Positions 1 through 10,373 are shown, counted from the stretch's first letter. The stretch is DNA of 64,000 nucleotides from Dehalococcoidia bacterium (GCA_030610855.1 JAUWQY010000001.1:65628-129627); one strand, 5' to 3'. Notes: a model not told the origin generated them from the sequence alone. Made by a program: numbers and translations.

Positions 1-453
1 CTGAGCTAACTCTTTCTGCTTCTTGTTGGTCTCAGTAGTTGCTGTCCAGACAGTTATTCCCTGGCCGATCTGCGCAGGCATATTAGGTGCAGCCCTCACT
101 ACAGAGGAGTGATTCAAGTCCTGACATAGCTTGGATAGAGTGCCGCCAGCTAGTATGGATAGCACTAACTGCTCGGGCGATGGCGCCCTTATCTCTTCCG
201 CGACCTGGCGCAGATTCTGAGGCTTCACTGCCAGAACAATCAGGTCAGCATTTTCCATAGCCTTTCGATTATCAGCTAGAGTGCTCACTCCATATTCCTT
301 GTTTAATAATTCGCGCCGTATGGGACTAACGTCGCTAACCACCACATCTTGAGGTACAGCTACTTTCTTGGTCAGAATGCCTCTGATCATCGCCTCACCC
401 ATAGCCCCACCGCCGATAAATGCTATCTTTGCTCTTCTTTCAAGCTTCGCCAT
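1..453 (-). CDS. proC: Pyrroline-5-carboxylate reductase, N-terminal part (cut by window edge)
   Basis: Cytosolic NAD(P)H enzyme for the last step of proline synthesis. Translating the minus strand from the ATG at 451-453 gives an open frame to base 1 (151 codons; the family has about 270). The N-terminus carries a Rossmann dinucleotide motif, AFIGGGAMGEAMIRG, followed by VSDVSPIRRELL and the family stretch VLAVKPQNL. An AGGAG ribosome site lies just before the ATG, inside the end of leuS, so the two genes are very probably co-transcribed and coupled. It is missing from the ORF track only because its stop lies outside the window. Identification is by recognised family motifs and is firm. Confidence 0.93.
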   Translation of the reverse strand, partial: MAKLERRAKIAFIGGGAMGEAMIRGILTKKVAVPQDVVVSDVSPIRRELLNKEYGVSTLADNRKAMENADLIVLAVKPQNLRQVAEEIRAPSPEQLVLSILAGGTLSKLCQDLNHSSVVRAAPNMPAQIGQGITVWTATTETNKKQKELAQ

Positions 454-463
454 ATTCTCCTTA

Positions 464-2917
464 CTACGCTAACACAATGTTCACCACCCGTTTCGGGACA
501 TAGATGACATTGCTTAGCTTCTTGCCATCGATAAGAGTCTTCACTCGCTCTCGACCTAATGCCAGTTCCTTAGCCTCGACTTCGCTTATGGATGCGGGCA
601 CAAGCACTTTGTCGCGGAGCTTGCCGTTTACCTGAATGACCAGCACAATCTCTTCTTCCTGGGCAAGCTCTTCGTTGTACTCCGGCCATGTCTGGGTGTG
701 AATACTATAGGGATGTCCGGTTCTGGTCCACAACTCCTCGGTAAGATGAGGGGCGGTGGGGGCAAGGAGAAGCAGAAAACTGCTGATTGCTTCGCGCCAC
801 AATGAATCGGAGACCGTCCCGCCCGCCTTGACCTTCAATAGATAGTTCGTGAATTCCATAAGGCTGGCCAGCATGGTGTTAAAGCGGAATTTTTCCAGGT
901 CCTCAGTCACCTTCTTAATGGTTTTATGGATCATGTGGAGGAGCTCTTTCTCATCCTCTGTATTAACTGCGTCCCGATAACTCGGAACATAGTCGGTCGT
1001 CACCAGGCTCCATACCCGGTTGAGCCAGCGACTGATGCCTACAAGGCCGCTATCGTTCCATTCTCCGCCCAGTTCCCAGGGACCAATAAACATGAGATAG
1101 CCACGAACAGCATCAGCTCCAGATTCAGCCACATATTCGTCGGGGGCAATCACATTGCCTCTCGATTTGCTCATCTTGCCACCACCGTAAACGATCGTCC
1201 CCTGATTGAACAGACGAGCAAAAGGCTCGTCAAAGCCGACCAGACCCATGTCCCTCAATGCCTTTGTGAAGAAACGGGCGTAGAGGAGATGCATAACTGC
1301 GTGCTCAGCACCCCCGGTGTACAGATCGACAGGCAACCAGTATTTGACTCTGGCATCATCGAAGGGAGCATCCCTGGTTTCCGGATTCGTGTATCTCAAG
1401 AAGTACCAGGATGAACAGACAAAGGTATCCATAGTATCAGTTTCCCTTTGTGCCGGCCGGGAGCACTGGGGACAGGTGGTATTGACGAAGCTCGAGGAGT
1501 ATTTGAGAGGAGATTCCCCGGTAGGTTTGAATTCGGCATCGGGAGGGAGCAGGACAGGCAAGTCCGTCTCGGGTACCGGAACTATGCCGCATTCAGCACA
1601 ATGAACCATAGGTATGGGCGCTCCCCAATATCTCTGCCTGGAGATAAGCCAGTCACGAAGGCGATAGATGACCGTCCGCTTGCCCCATCCCTTTTCCTCC
1701 AGTAAGGCGCAGATTGCCTCATATCCTCGGTCGCTCGTCAAACCGCTGAAGCTGCCGGAATTCACCATTGTTCCCGACCCGGTGTAGGCCTCTGTCAATT
1801 CCTCACCTGACCAACCCGGAGGAGCAATGACCGTTCGCACCGGTAGCTTAAACTTCCGGGCAAACTCAAAATCCCGTTCATCGTGAGCAGGAACTGCCAT
1901 TACTGCTCCGGTGCCGTACGTCGGCAGCACATAATCAGTGATCCAGACAGGCACTTGCTCGCCGCTCACCGGATTGATAACGTGGCTGCCCAAGAAGACC
2001 CCTGTCTTTTCCCTGCCCAGCGCCAGCCGGTCATACTCGGTTTGCTGTTGACACCAGGCAATATACTCGTCCACTTCAGCTTTACGCTCAGGGGCAGTCA
2101 ACTGAGGAACTAGAGGATGCTCCGGAGCCAGGAGAAAGAAGGTCACCCCAAAAATGGTATCGGGGCGAGTGGTAAATACCCTAATCTCTTGCTGCGCTAC
2201 CCCTTCATGCTCCAGTCGGAAGGACACTTCAGCGCCGTCACTTTTGCCCACCCAGTTCCTCTGCATTATCTTTACGCGTTCCGGCCAATCCAGGTGACTA
2301 TGGTCGAGGAGCTCCTCAGCGTACTTAGTAATCCTGAAGAACCATTGCTCAAGAGCTTTCTTGGCGACCGGCGTGCTGCATCTATCACAGGAACCCTCCC
2401 CCACGACTTGCTCATTAGCCAGCACTGTCTGGCATCTAGGGCACCAGTTGACCGCTGCCTTAGCCCGATACGCGAGACCGGCGTGGTAGAACTTAAGGAA
2501 AAACCACTGGGTCCATCTGTAATACTCCGGCAGGCACGTAACGACTTCACGGTTCCAGTCATACATGGCCCCCATGCTTCTCAGTTGCCGGCGCATATTC
2601 TCGATGTTCTTCATTGTCCACTCATGAGGATGAATCCCGTGGCTGATAGCAGCGTTTTCCGCCGGCAGGCCAAAGGCATCAAAGCCCATAGGATGAAGCA
2701 CATTGTAGCCCTGCATTCTTTTGAATCTGGCATAGACGTCTGAAGGCGCCATGATATACCAATGGCCGATGTGAAGGTCTCCGGAGGTATAAGGAAACAT
2801 GGTGAGGGCATAGAATTGCGGGCGACCGCTATCCTCCTTTACCTCATACATGTGGTCAGCCGCCCACCTTTGCTGCCATTTCCTCTCGATTTCCCGGGGA
2901 GCGTATTGCCGTGCCAT
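464..2917 (-). CDS. leuS: Leucyl-tRNA synthetase
   Basis: Class I aminoacyl-tRNA synthetase that charges tRNA-Leu. The 817-aa length fits bacterial LeuRS. The HIGH-type signature PYTSGDLHIGHW lies near residue 45 and the KMSKS loop (GGGKMSKSRGN) near residue 575. Between them lies the CP1 editing domain with the threonine-rich TTRPDTIFG segment, and zinc-binding-like cysteine pairs (CPRC, CDRC) follow the first catalytic part. The C-terminal anticodon-binding domain ends in the typical VQVNGKLRDK region. The start follows the family (MARQYAPREIERKWQQRW). It is first in a leuS-proC unit. The plus-strand ORFs overlapping it are shadows. Confidence 0.98.
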   Translation of the reverse strand: MARQYAPREIERKWQQRWAADHMYEVKEDSGRPQFYALTMFPYTSGDLHIGHWYIMAPSDVYARFKRMQGYNVLHPMGFDAFGLPAENAAISHGIHPHEWTMKNIENMRRQLRSMGAMYDWNREVVTCLPEYYRWTQWFFLKFYHAGLAYRAKAAVNWCPRCQTVLANEQVVGEGSCDRCSTPVAKKALEQWFFRITKYAEELLDHSHLDWPERVKIMQRNWVGKSDGAEVSFRLEHEGVAQQEIRVFTTRPDTIFGVTFFLLAPEHPLVPQLTAPERKAEVDEYIAWCQQQTEYDRLALGREKTGVFLGSHVINPVSGEQVPVWITDYVLPTYGTGAVMAVPAHDERDFEFARKFKLPVRTVIAPPGWSGEELTEAYTGSGTMVNSGSFSGLTSDRGYEAICALLEEKGWGKRTVIYRLRDWLISRQRYWGAPIPMVHCAECGIVPVPETDLPVLLPPDAEFKPTGESPLKYSSSFVNTTCPQCSRPAQRETDTMDTFVCSSWYFLRYTNPETRDAPFDDARVKYWLPVDLYTGGAEHAVMHLLYARFFTKALRDMGLVGFDEPFARLFNQGTIVYGGGKMSKSRGNVIAPDEYVAESGADAVRGYLMFIGPWELGGEWNDSGLVGISRWLNRVWSLVTTDYVPSYRDAVNTEDEKELLHMIHKTIKKVTEDLEKFRFNTMLASLMEFTNYLLKVKAGGTVSDSLWREAISSFLLLLAPTAPHLTEELWTRTGHPYSIHTQTWPEYNEELAQEEEIVLVIQVNGKLRDKVLVPASISEVEAKELALGRERVKTLIDGKKLSNVIYVPKRVVNIVLA

Positions 2918-3230
2918 ATGTACTGAAGTTTACCTTAATCTCGAGTGAATTGAAAGGCCTTTGGTATCGAAAGAGAGAATCCCGCCGGGGACTTGATTGC
3001 TCCCACTGCTGGCCGAACGCGAAGACAGTCCCGAAGGGTATATGAACGTGTCGCGGAACCTTCTGCCTGTCCTTTTTGAGGCAATCCCCCAAAAAGGCAT
3101 CAGCGCCCCGCGGGATGAAGATCCCGTAGAACTTAGGCCCACACGCCTGTGGATTTCACCCAAATCTGAGGAGCGTCACTGACAGGGTGCGGCTCCTCTC
3201 AAGACGCGGTGACAACTCAACTATGGATGC
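2918..3230 (-). other. Long leader upstream of leuS with a strong hairpin
   Basis: About 310 bases separate leuS from the next gene upstream. The stretch contains a perfect 8-bp inverted repeat (CCTTTTTG / CAAAAAGG, 11-nt loop) at 3071-3097. I looked for a T-box, as is common before aminoacyl-tRNA synthetase genes, but found no clear T-box antiterminator sequence. The minus-strand ORFs here (2856-3092 and 2930-3163) resemble no known protein and lack good ribosome sites. The region may be a regulated leader or simply spacer. Confidence 0.35.
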
Positions 3231-3374
3231 TTAGGCTCTACCTATTCTGAATACCTTGGTGCTGCAGACCGGGCAGACACCTTGCGTTGCCGGTCTGCCG
3301 TTCTTGAGTGTGACGCGGCTCGGGTTTCTGATTTCCACCTTTTTTCTGCACTTCATACAATAAGCTGTCGCCAT
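3231..3374 (-). CDS. Small zinc-ribbon protein, DUF5679 type
   Basis: A 47-aa protein beginning MATAYCMKCRKKVEI and ending CPVCSTKVFRIGRA. It has two CxxC pairs spaced as a zinc ribbon, with the family's RPATQGVCPVC signature. The track shows only a different frame here; this frame starts at the ATG at 3372-3374 behind a strong AAAGGAGGGC ribosome site. The family is known as DUF5679 and is frequent in Chloroflexota and Actinobacteria. The cellular role is unknown; nucleic-acid binding is plausible from the fold. It appears to be a single-gene unit. Confidence 0.85.
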   Translation of the reverse strand: MATAYCMKCRKKVEIRNPSRVTLKNGRPATQGVCPVCSTKVFRIGRA

Positions 3375-3544
3375 CGTGCCCTCCTTTCGGTTTCGTTATG
3401 CTTATATTGTTACTACAAGCCGCGAATCTTGTCAATACCCTTCGGGCTTCCGAAGCAAAGATTGCGAGTTTTTCACCGCCCTGGCAGGCTAGACAGGGAA
3501 CAGAAACGTTCAAGGGGCGCTCAAAGGAATATGTGGCATGGCAG

Positions 3545-5035
3545 TTAGCATAGGTTGGATAGCAGCTGCAGGGCCGTATTTAATCGTTTCAGGCATTTCT
3601 CCTTTCCCAGTATCGCCATGGTCTGAAAAAGGGGTGGGGCCGCCGTGCGTCCTGTAACAGCTACCCTCAGCAAACCGAAGAATTCCCTTGTGCCTGAGCT
3701 TAGCTCGCCGGCGAGGGGGCGCAGGATATTCTCGAGGTCGGTGGCATTCCAGTTCATCACTCCTTCTAGGTATTGCAGAGCAGTCGTAACAGCTTTAGCG
3801 GTCGATTGGGCATCCAGTTTTCCGCACAAAAGCAGGCCCGTATCATACTGCAGTTCATCAAGAAAGAAGAAGCTAGCAAGCTGAGGGGCCTGCGCTAAAG
3901 TCCTGGCCCGTTCTTGAATGAGCGAGAGAACCCGGCTTACGTAACTGCTATCCAACGGACGTTTCACCGATTCCGGCAAATCTCTATCTAGGAACGGCAT
4001 GGCTCGCTGAGCAAATTCGTCCGGGCTTAGTTTGCGCAAATAGACCCCATTCATCCACTCTAGCTTATCCTTGTTGAAGATGGCCGCCGCCTTTCCTACC
4101 CTTTCCAGAGAGAAGTGTTTTATCAGTTCTTCTCGGGATAGTAATTCAGTTCGGTCATCGAGCGACCAACCCAGAAGCGCCAGAAAATTGGCCATCGCAT
4201 CTGGGAGGTATCCTTGCTTCTGATATTCAGTTATAGAAGTAGCACCGTGTCTCTTGGAGAGCCTGGCGCGGTCAGGTCCCAGGATTATAGGCAAATGAGC
4301 GAATTGGGGAGCCTGCCAGTTTAGAGCCTGGTAAAGCAGAACGTGGCGGGGAGTGCTGGAAAGCCACTCATCGGCCCTGAGGACGTGCGAAATAGCCATT
4401 AAATGGTCGTCTACTACAACAGCCAGGTGATATGTGGGATAACCATCTGATTTCAGCAGGACGAAGTCGTCCAGGGTATCGTGCTTGAAAGTTATCGGGC
4501 CATGAATCAAGTCGCAGATAGTGGTTTCGCCATCAAGAGGTGTTCTGAAGCGAATCACGGGAGTAACGCCTGTTGCCTCCATCTGTGCCCTTTCCTGCTG
4601 TGTCAAATCTCGACAACGGCGGTCATATTTCGGCGGCTGCTTGCGTTTTGCCTGTTCCTGGCGCATCGTCTGTAATCGCTCTGGAGAGCAGTAGCACGAA
4701 TATACATGGCCCTTCTGAAGCAAGCTCTGGGTGATTTCGTGGTAGATGGGTAGTCGTTGTGACTGGAAGTAAGGCCCTTCATCCCAGTCTAATCCCAGCC
4801 ACCGCAAGCTATCCAGTATCGCCTCCACCGCGCCTTCGACCTTACGGGCAACATCAGTATCTTCGATTCGTAAGATAAACTTGCCGCCGTGATGGCGGGC
4901 AAAAAGCCAGTTGAATAGAACGGTCCTGATGTTGCCTAGATGTGGATACCCTGTGGGGCTGGGTGCAAACCGAAGTCTAACCGATGTTTCCAATTCAGAC
5001 TGCATTGCGCTGTATTCTTGTGTGGGTTCACTCAC
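3545..5035 (-). CDS. gltX: Glutamyl-tRNA synthetase
   Basis: Class I synthetase of 496 aa. The HIGH-type motif is RFAPSPTGYPHLGNIRT near residue 23 and the KLSKR-type motif is RLSKRHG near residue 260, both in the usual places. There is no clear CxC zinc knuckle apart from a CYCSPERL stretch near residue 115. It starts at a GTG (5033-5035) that overlaps the stop of the upstream coiled-coil gene, so translation is coupled; an internal ATG near residue 11 is an alternative start. Whether it is discriminating or charges both tRNA-Glu and tRNA-Gln cannot be told from the window. Confidence 0.97.
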   Translation of the reverse strand: MSEPTQEYSAMQSELETSVRLRFAPSPTGYPHLGNIRTVLFNWLFARHHGGKFILRIEDTDVARKVEGAVEAILDSLRWLGLDWDEGPYFQSQRLPIYHEITQSLLQKGHVYSCYCSPERLQTMRQEQAKRKQPPKYDRRCRDLTQQERAQMEATGVTPVIRFRTPLDGETTICDLIHGPITFKHDTLDDFVLLKSDGYPTYHLAVVVDDHLMAISHVLRADEWLSSTPRHVLLYQALNWQAPQFAHLPIILGPDRARLSKRHGATSITEYQKQGYLPDAMANFLALLGWSLDDRTELLSREELIKHFSLERVGKAAAIFNKDKLEWMNGVYLRKLSPDEFAQRAMPFLDRDLPESVKRPLDSSYVSRVLSLIQERARTLAQAPQLASFFFLDELQYDTGLLLCGKLDAQSTAKAVTTALQYLEGVMNWNATDLENILRPLAGELSSGTREFFGLLRVAVTGRTAAPPLFQTMAILGKEKCLKRLNTALQLLSNLC

Positions 5036-5292
5036 TTGGAGAGGACTTGATGCAGCTTTTTCAGGCGCTCCAGATGTTTCCTGAGCCTTTGGACAAGTTG
5101 CTCAGTCTGATTCAAGGCGGCTTGAGTATCTTCTATCTCCGTCGTTATCTTGAACAGGGTTGCACTGTGCCGCTCGCTCAGTTCAGTCTCAAGACCAGCC
5201 AATTCCTCTATCCCGACCTCTGCCATCAACTTGGACAGGAGACTGTCTTCTCTGTTTGCTTGCTCTTTAGAGAGTTCGTCATAGGATTTCAT
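5032..5292 (-). CDS. Small coiled-coil protein of unknown function
   Basis: An 86-aa, highly charged protein that looks mostly helical, with heptad-like leucines through its second half (EDTQAALNQTEQLVQRLRKH). It has no signal peptide or membrane segment. Its stop overlaps the GTG start of gltX, so the two form one translational unit. I do not recognise the family. Position and overlap argue that it is a real gene rather than a shadow. Confidence 0.6.
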   Translation of the reverse strand: MKSYDELSKEQANREDSLLSKLMAEVGIEELAGLETELSERHSATLFKITTEIEDTQAALNQTEQLVQRLRKHLERLKKLHQVLSK

Positions 5293-5421
5293 GTCATTAG
5301 TTCCCTTTCTTTCATCTCTCTTGAGGATAGGTGAATTCTAGCACACCACAATGTCGCAAACAAGATGGCGGACTTGGCGTCCTGTGAAGCTACACACGGC
5401 TCAAGGCCCGGAGTTCTGCAA

Positions 5422-6555
5422 TTACCCCCGCTTTCCCCACAGCAAAGCTGTGCTGGCAATGGCAACAGCGAGCATGACAATCGACACGCCGGACAGCGTG
5501 ATGAAGAACTGGTAGCTATCAATGAGGCGGCCGAGCAGGAACGTTATCGCCGGTCCGCCGCGGCTGACCATATAATAGAGGCCGAGCACGGTGGCACGTT
5601 TCTGCGGCGAAACGTGGCTAATTATATAGGACTCCACCACCGGCATGCCCACATGCATAGCGGTGCCCATGAGTAGCAGGACGGCATAGAGGCTCACGTT
5701 CAGGGACACGTGATTGAGAAGGTAAATCGCGGGCCCGGAGACAAGGCCAACGGCGATTATGACTGGAATCGGCCCCAGACGGTCAGACAGGAGACCTCCC
5801 AGAGGGCCGGCCCAGATGCCCCCAAAATAGGCGATTGACAGCAGAGCTGCGCCCTGTTCCTCACTGGCGCCGAGCACATCAACCGCGTAGAGGGGGGTGA
5901 GCTTGAGCGTGGACTGAAGTAGCACCATGCTGGCGATGCCAATGGCGATAAACGCGGACAGGCGGCGCATGTCGCCAGGCTCGGATGGCGCTGGTGCCGA
6001 AGCTTCCGCTCCCTTCCGCTGGGCACTGCCTGCATAACCCATCTTGCCCAGGAGCAGGTGAAATACGATGCCTAAGGACAGAGTCGGGATGGCTGTAGCG
6101 ATGAATGTGCCCCGCCAGCCCAGAGCACTGGCAATGCCTGCGGCGATGAGTGGTGCCAGGAAGAAGCTCACGGTGCCACCTATCTGATGGATTCCCAGAG
6201 CTCTTCCTCGATGCTCCGGCCTGACCGATGCTGGGACCAGGGGCGATGCTGAGGGATGGTAACCTCCGCCCGTCAACCCCATGACAACCAGCAGGAGTGC
6301 CATAACGAGGTAGTTCGGGGAAAGCCCGATCAGAAGGCCGGCAAGGGCTGCTCCCGCCACGCCGACGGTGAGCAGGGTCCTGGAGCCGATGCGGTCAGCG
6401 ACCAGGCCCGCGGGGAACTGGCTGATGCCATAGGCAATACTGTGGGCCGAGATCAGTCCGCCGGCTCGGGTGTACGAGAGAGAGAAATCACGGCGGATGA
6501 AGGGGAGAAGGGGAGGTAGCAACGCCATCATCAGATGATGGCCGAAGTGGGCCAC
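5422..6555 (-). CDS. Major facilitator superfamily transporter (N-terminus uncertain)
   Basis: Inner-membrane secondary transporter with about eleven hydrophobic segments visible in 377 aa. The loop GLVADRIGSRTLL after the second segment is the MFS A-type motif, repeated in the second half as GGLLSDRLGPIPVI. A central charged loop separates the two six-helix halves. The annotated GTG start at 6553-6555 leaves the first helix truncated. The frame stays open upstream and encodes a hydrophobic stretch (VVSSLTALLPLFT) that would complete helix 1, but I see no ATG, GTG or TTG there. Substrate unknown; the general layout recalls drug or metabolite exporters of the fosmidomycin-resistance type. Confidence 0.85.
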   Translation of the reverse strand: MAHFGHHLMMALLPPLLPFIRRDFSLSYTRAGGLISAHSIAYGISQFPAGLVADRIGSRTLLTVGVAGAALAGLLIGLSPNYLVMALLLVVMGLTGGGYHPSASPLVPASVRPEHRGRALGIHQIGGTVSFFLAPLIAAGIASALGWRGTFIATAIPTLSLGIVFHLLLGKMGYAGSAQRKGAEASAPAPSEPGDMRRLSAFIAIGIASMVLLQSTLKLTPLYAVDVLGASEEQGAALLSIAYFGGIWAGPLGGLLSDRLGPIPVIIAVGLVSGPAIYLLNHVSLNVSLYAVLLLMGTAMHVGMPVVESYIISHVSPQKRATVLGLYYMVSRGGPAITFLLGRLIDSYQFFITLSGVSIVMLAVAIASTALLWGKRG

Positions 6556-6855
6556 CGTGAATAGTGGTAGCAGGGCGGTTAGAGATGAAACGACCCCACT
6601 GCGCTTTTTGGTTATGGTTACCTTTCCGTACTGCTCCCGAGTTCTGCCACAACCAGAGCAGGATTATGTGTCTTTGGTCGCCTTGTTGTCAAGAACAGTC
6701 TGTTCCAAAGACAGATGAGAAGGGAAGAGCAGAGATGCCGGAGCGGGGATTACTCAAGTGCTTGTGGATCGGGCTGCTTGTTCACTGGATTAGGCAAAGT
6801 TAGCTGTTTCTAGTATATTTAGAGATGCTGTTTCTCATTGAGGTGAGTGCGCTCT

Positions 6856-8847
6856 ATGCCTCAGTTTAAGATAGTCTCCGATTTCGGTCTTACCGGCGAC
6901 CAGCCACAAGCGGTCAATAAGCTGGTTGAGGGTTTGGACAAGGGTCACCGGGAACAGACACTGCTTGGGGTTACCGGTAGCGGCAAGACCTTCACCATGG
7001 CCTGTGTAATCGAGAGAACACAAAGGCCGACCCTGGTCATCTGTCACAACAAGACTTTGGCCGCTCAGCTAGTAACGGAGTTCAAGGAGTTCTTTCCCGA
7101 GAATGCCGTGGAGTATTTTGTAAGTTACTACGACTATTATCAACCGGAGGCTTACATCCCCCGCACCGACCTCTATATTGAAAAAGAGACCGACATAAAT
7201 GAGGAAATCGAGAAACTGCGGCACGCCGCTACCAGGGCTCTCTTCACACGTCGAGATGTGGTCATTGTTGCCTCGGTTTCCTGCATCTATAGCCTGGGCG
7301 AACCTGAGGAATATCACAACTTCGCCCTTACTATTGAGAAGAACAAATACTATAAGCGAGACAGGCTTGTCCGCCGTTTGGTAGAGATGCAGTACGAACG
7401 AAACGATCATGATTTCACCAGAGGCAGATTTCGTATTCGAGGCGACACTCTGGAGATTCGGCCGGCCTATGAGGAGACGGCCCTCAGAATCGAGTTCTGG
7501 GGGGACGAGATTGAGCGCATTGTGGAGGTCTGTCCTCTGACCGGCGAGGTACTGGCTCATTGCGACCAGGTAGATATCTACCCCGCGAAGCACTTTGTTA
7601 CCTCCCGGGATAAGTTGGTGGCGGCGATTGAGGACGTCAGGGCTGAGCTAGAGGAAAGATTGGAGGAGCTAAAGAGCAAGGGAAAACTGCCGGAAGCTCA
7701 GAGGCTTGAGGCGCGGACCCATTACGATCTTGAAATGCTTCAAGAAGTGGGGTACTGCACAGGGGCGGAGAACTACTCCCGGCATCTTCAGCGGCGGGCG
7801 CCGGGAAGCAGCCCCTGGACCTTGCTGGATTACTTCACTCGTGACTTCTTGCTCTTCATCGATGAATCACACATGACCCTGCCCCAGATAAGAGGCATGT
7901 ATCATGGCGACACCTCGCGAAAGCAGACGCTCGTTGACTACGGCTTTCGTCTGCCATCAGCCCTCGATAATCGTCCGTTGAATTTTGAGGAGTTCAACAA
8001 GCACATCAACCAGGTCATCTATGTCTCTGCCACACCCAAGCCCTATGAATATGAGCGCAGCCAGCAAATAGCGGAGCAGTTAGTCCGCCCCACCGGTTTA
8101 CTGGAGCCTACCGTTGAGGTCAAGCCGGTTAGGGGGCAGATCGATGACCTTGTTCATCAGATAAAGGACAGAGTAGCTAAGGGCGAGCGTTGTTTGGTCA
8201 CTACCTTGACCAAGCGAATGGCAGAGGAACTCAGCGATTTCTTGAAAGAGATGGAGATTAAGACTCATTACCTGCATTCGGAGGTGCAGACATTGGAACG
8301 GGTGGAGATTCTCCGCGACCTCCGCCTCGGCGTTCACGATGTGGTAGTGGGGGTTAATCTCCTTCGCGAGGGGTTGGACCTGCCCGAAGTGAGCCTCGTA
8401 GCCATACTCGATGCTGATAAAGAAGGCTATCTCAGGTCAGAGGAAGCGCTCATCCAGACCATGGGGCGCGCTACCAGACACCTGAACGCTCATGTCATAA
8501 TGTATGCTGACACTACTACTAAGTCCATGCAGAGAGCCATAGACGAAATCGGTCGTCGCCGGCAGGTCCAGGAAGCCTACAATAAAGAGCACGGCATAAC
8601 TCCCCAGGGAATCAAGAAGGCAATCAGGGACATAACCGAGAGAATTCAAGCGGTGGCCGAGACAAGAAGTCCTTATGCGGTTACCTCTGTTTCCAGGGTG
8701 GAGATCAGCCGGCTCATCAAGCAACTGGAAGCTCAGATGAAAGCAGCGGCCAAGAATCTTGAGTTTGAAAGAGCTGCCATGATCCGCGACCGCATTATCG
8801 AATTGAGGAAAGACGAAGAGCTGATCTTGCCGATAGTAAAACGATGA
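6856..8847 (+). CDS. uvrB: Excinuclease ABC subunit B
   Basis: Damage-verifying helicase-like subunit of nucleotide excision repair. It has a Walker A motif [11 protein letters not shown] near residue 40, the beta-hairpin region [23 protein letters not shown] (shown here for context as [10 protein letters not shown]), a DESH box ([11 protein letters not shown]), motif VI with [11 protein letters not shown], and a C-terminal UVR domain that binds UvrC ([22 protein letters not shown] region). The track starts at a GTG (6847); the ATG at 6856, giving [17 protein letters not shown], matches the family and is preferred. No uvrA or uvrC is in the window. Confidence 0.97.
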   Translation: MPQFKIVSDFGLTGDQPQAVNKLVEGLDKGHREQTLLGVTGSGKTFTMACVIERTQRPTLVICHNKTLAAQLVTEFKEFFPENAVEYFVSYYDYYQPEAYIPRTDLYIEKETDINEEIEKLRHAATRALFTRRDVVIVASVSCIYSLGEPEEYHNFALTIEKNKYYKRDRLVRRLVEMQYERNDHDFTRGRFRIRGDTLEIRPAYEETALRIEFWGDEIERIVEVCPLTGEVLAHCDQVDIYPAKHFVTSRDKLVAAIEDVRAELEERLEELKSKGKLPEAQRLEARTHYDLEMLQEVGYCTGAENYSRHLQRRAPGSSPWTLLDYFTRDFLLFIDESHMTLPQIRGMYHGDTSRKQTLVDYGFRLPSALDNRPLNFEEFNKHINQVIYVSATPKPYEYERSQQIAEQLVRPTGLLEPTVEVKPVRGQIDDLVHQIKDRVAKGERCLVTTLTKRMAEELSDFLKEMEIKTHYLHSEVQTLERVEILRDLRLGVHDVVVGVNLLREGLDLPEVSLVAILDADKEGYLRSEEALIQTMGRATRHLNAHVIMYADTTTKSMQRAIDEIGRRRQVQEAYNKEHGITPQGIKKAIRDITERIQAVAETRSPYAVTSVSRVEISRLIKQLEAQMKAAAKNLEFERAAMIRDRIIELRKDEELILPIVKR

Positions 8848-9255
8848 AAGGGCATCTTGAACCTGGAGTTCAAGCCTGCTACCGAAACGAGTACAGATGG
8901 ATGCGGCGTCAAAGATATCACAGGAGTTGCTGTCGAGCTGCAGGACCAGGATGCTGAAGCGCCCTATCACGCAGCTGTGCAAGCGGGAAGATAAGCCGGA
9001 GCGTGGAAACAGGGCCTACCAGAGGCAGCTGAGGAAAATGCTTGCAGAGAAGTTCAGGACTCAAGCAGGTTTGCGACAGATTATAGATGGCTTCGCTTAA
9101 TACGGTCCAGCGACGTACAGTATTGGTGGGGAGGTCATCTTGACTCTGAAGCTTCGGGTGCCTTCCTTGCCATCCGAGACGAAATACTGTAGATTAACGA
9201 GGAAGCCAGCGTTAACAAGAAAGCCAACCAAGGCATATGGTTGCGGGAATCTAAT
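8848..9255 (+). other. Spacer between uvrB and the pilT-like gene
   Basis: About 400 bases. A 67-aa plus-strand ORF (8897-9100) is basic and glutamine/arginine-rich, but it has no convincing ribosome site and no recognisable family, so I do not call it a gene. No clear terminator, RNA gene or promoter was seen. Confidence 0.3.
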
Positions 9256-10332
9256 ATGCACATAGATGAGCTTCTCGCGCTGATGGTGAACAGAGGTGCT
9301 TCAGATTTGCACCTCACGGTGCCAAGCCCGCCGGTGCTCCGTGTTGACGGCGCACTGGTACCGCAGAGGGAGTTGCCACCCGTGACAGCTAAAGATGTTG
9401 AGCTCGCCTTGGAACAAGCTGCTAGCGAAGAGCAGAGGTCAGTTTTCGCTAGAGAATGGGAGCTGGATTTTGCCTACTCTGTTCCCGGGTTAGCCCGATT
9501 CCGGGTCAACGCATTGCGACAGAGAGGTGTGATCAGCCTGGTCTTCCGGTTTGTGCCATTTTATGTTCCGTCCATTGATGAGTTGGGACTACCCCAAATA
9601 TTCAAGGAGCTTGTACTTGGGCCAAGAGGAATTATCCTGATTACAGGTCCTTCTGGCAGCGGTAAGTCGACTACTCTAGCAGCGATGCTCAGGCATCTTA
9701 ATGAGAATGCAACGAAGAATGTTATTACTATTGAGGACCCTATTGAATTCTTATTCCGCAACAAAGAATGCCTCATCCACCAGCGAGACCTGGGGGATGA
9801 CACCAGATCGTTCGCCACCGCAGTAATACACGCCCTTCGCCACGATGCGGATGTAATCGTTATCGGGGAAATGCGCGACCTGGATACGATAGGTACAGCA
9901 ATCACAGCGGCTGAGACGGGACACCTGGTGCTTGGCACCCTGCATACCGTCGACGCTCCCCAGTCTATTGACCGCATCATCGACGTATTCCCTCATGGTC
10001 AGCAACAGCAGATTAGAGTACAATTGTCACAGGTAATAGAGGCGGTAATATCACAAGCTCTCCTCCCCCGCATTGATGGCGGGCGAATAGCCGCATTTGA
10101 AATAATGCTGGCCAGCCAAACGATCAGGAAATATATTCGTGACGAGAAGATCTTCGAGATACCTGTTACCATGGAGGTGAGTAGACCAGAGGGGATGCAG
10201 ACTCTGGATCAGGCGTTGACTGATTTGGTAAAGAGGAAGCTCGTAACGCTAGAAGACGCCTTGATCAAAAGCAGGGATCCGGCAAAAATGCAGCGGTCTC
10301 TTCAATCCCAGGGTGAAGCAGCCACATCGTGA
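9256..10332 (+). CDS. pilT: PilT-family type IV pilus retraction ATPase
   Basis: Hexameric secretion ATPase of the PilT/VirB11 superfamily. The N-terminal PAS-like domain opens with the PilT signature ASDLHLTVPSPPVLRVDG. The catalytic domain has Walker A GPSGSGKST near residue 130, an Asp box, the HALRHDADVIVIGEMRD Walker B region and LGTLHTVDAPQSIDRIIDVFP. The AIRNLIRE motif of classical PilT is recognisable only as the variant TIRKYIRDEKI. The track's TTG start (9241) is replaced by the ATG at 9256. No pilin, pilB, pilC or pilM-Q gene is nearby. The following genes are signalling proteins, so it may serve motility regulation or a remote pilus locus. Confidence 0.9.
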   Translation: MHIDELLALMVNRGASDLHLTVPSPPVLRVDGALVPQRELPPVTAKDVELALEQAASEEQRSVFAREWELDFAYSVPGLARFRVNALRQRGVISLVFRFVPFYVPSIDELGLPQIFKELVLGPRGIILITGPSGSGKSTTLAAMLRHLNENATKNVITIEDPIEFLFRNKECLIHQRDLGDDTRSFATAVIHALRHDADVIVIGEMRDLDTIGTAITAAETGHLVLGTLHTVDAPQSIDRIIDVFPHGQQQQIRVQLSQVIEAVISQALLPRIDGGRIAAFEIMLASQTIRKYIRDEKIFEIPVTMEVSRPEGMQTLDQALTDLVKRKLVTLEDALIKSRDPAKMQRSLQSQGEAATS

Positions 10333-10373
10333 AGAACTGCTGGTAGTACTGAGCAGGGCCAGGAGGGCGTTGA

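Noticed and set aside
2117-2743. 208-aa plus-strand ORF within leuS
   Set aside because: Shadow of leuS without ribosome site or family motifs.
2918-3230. T-box riboswitch before leuS
   Set aside because: An AAGGTTCCGCG-like stretch recalls the T-box end, but the conserved GGTGG-ACCGCG form and specifier stem were not found.
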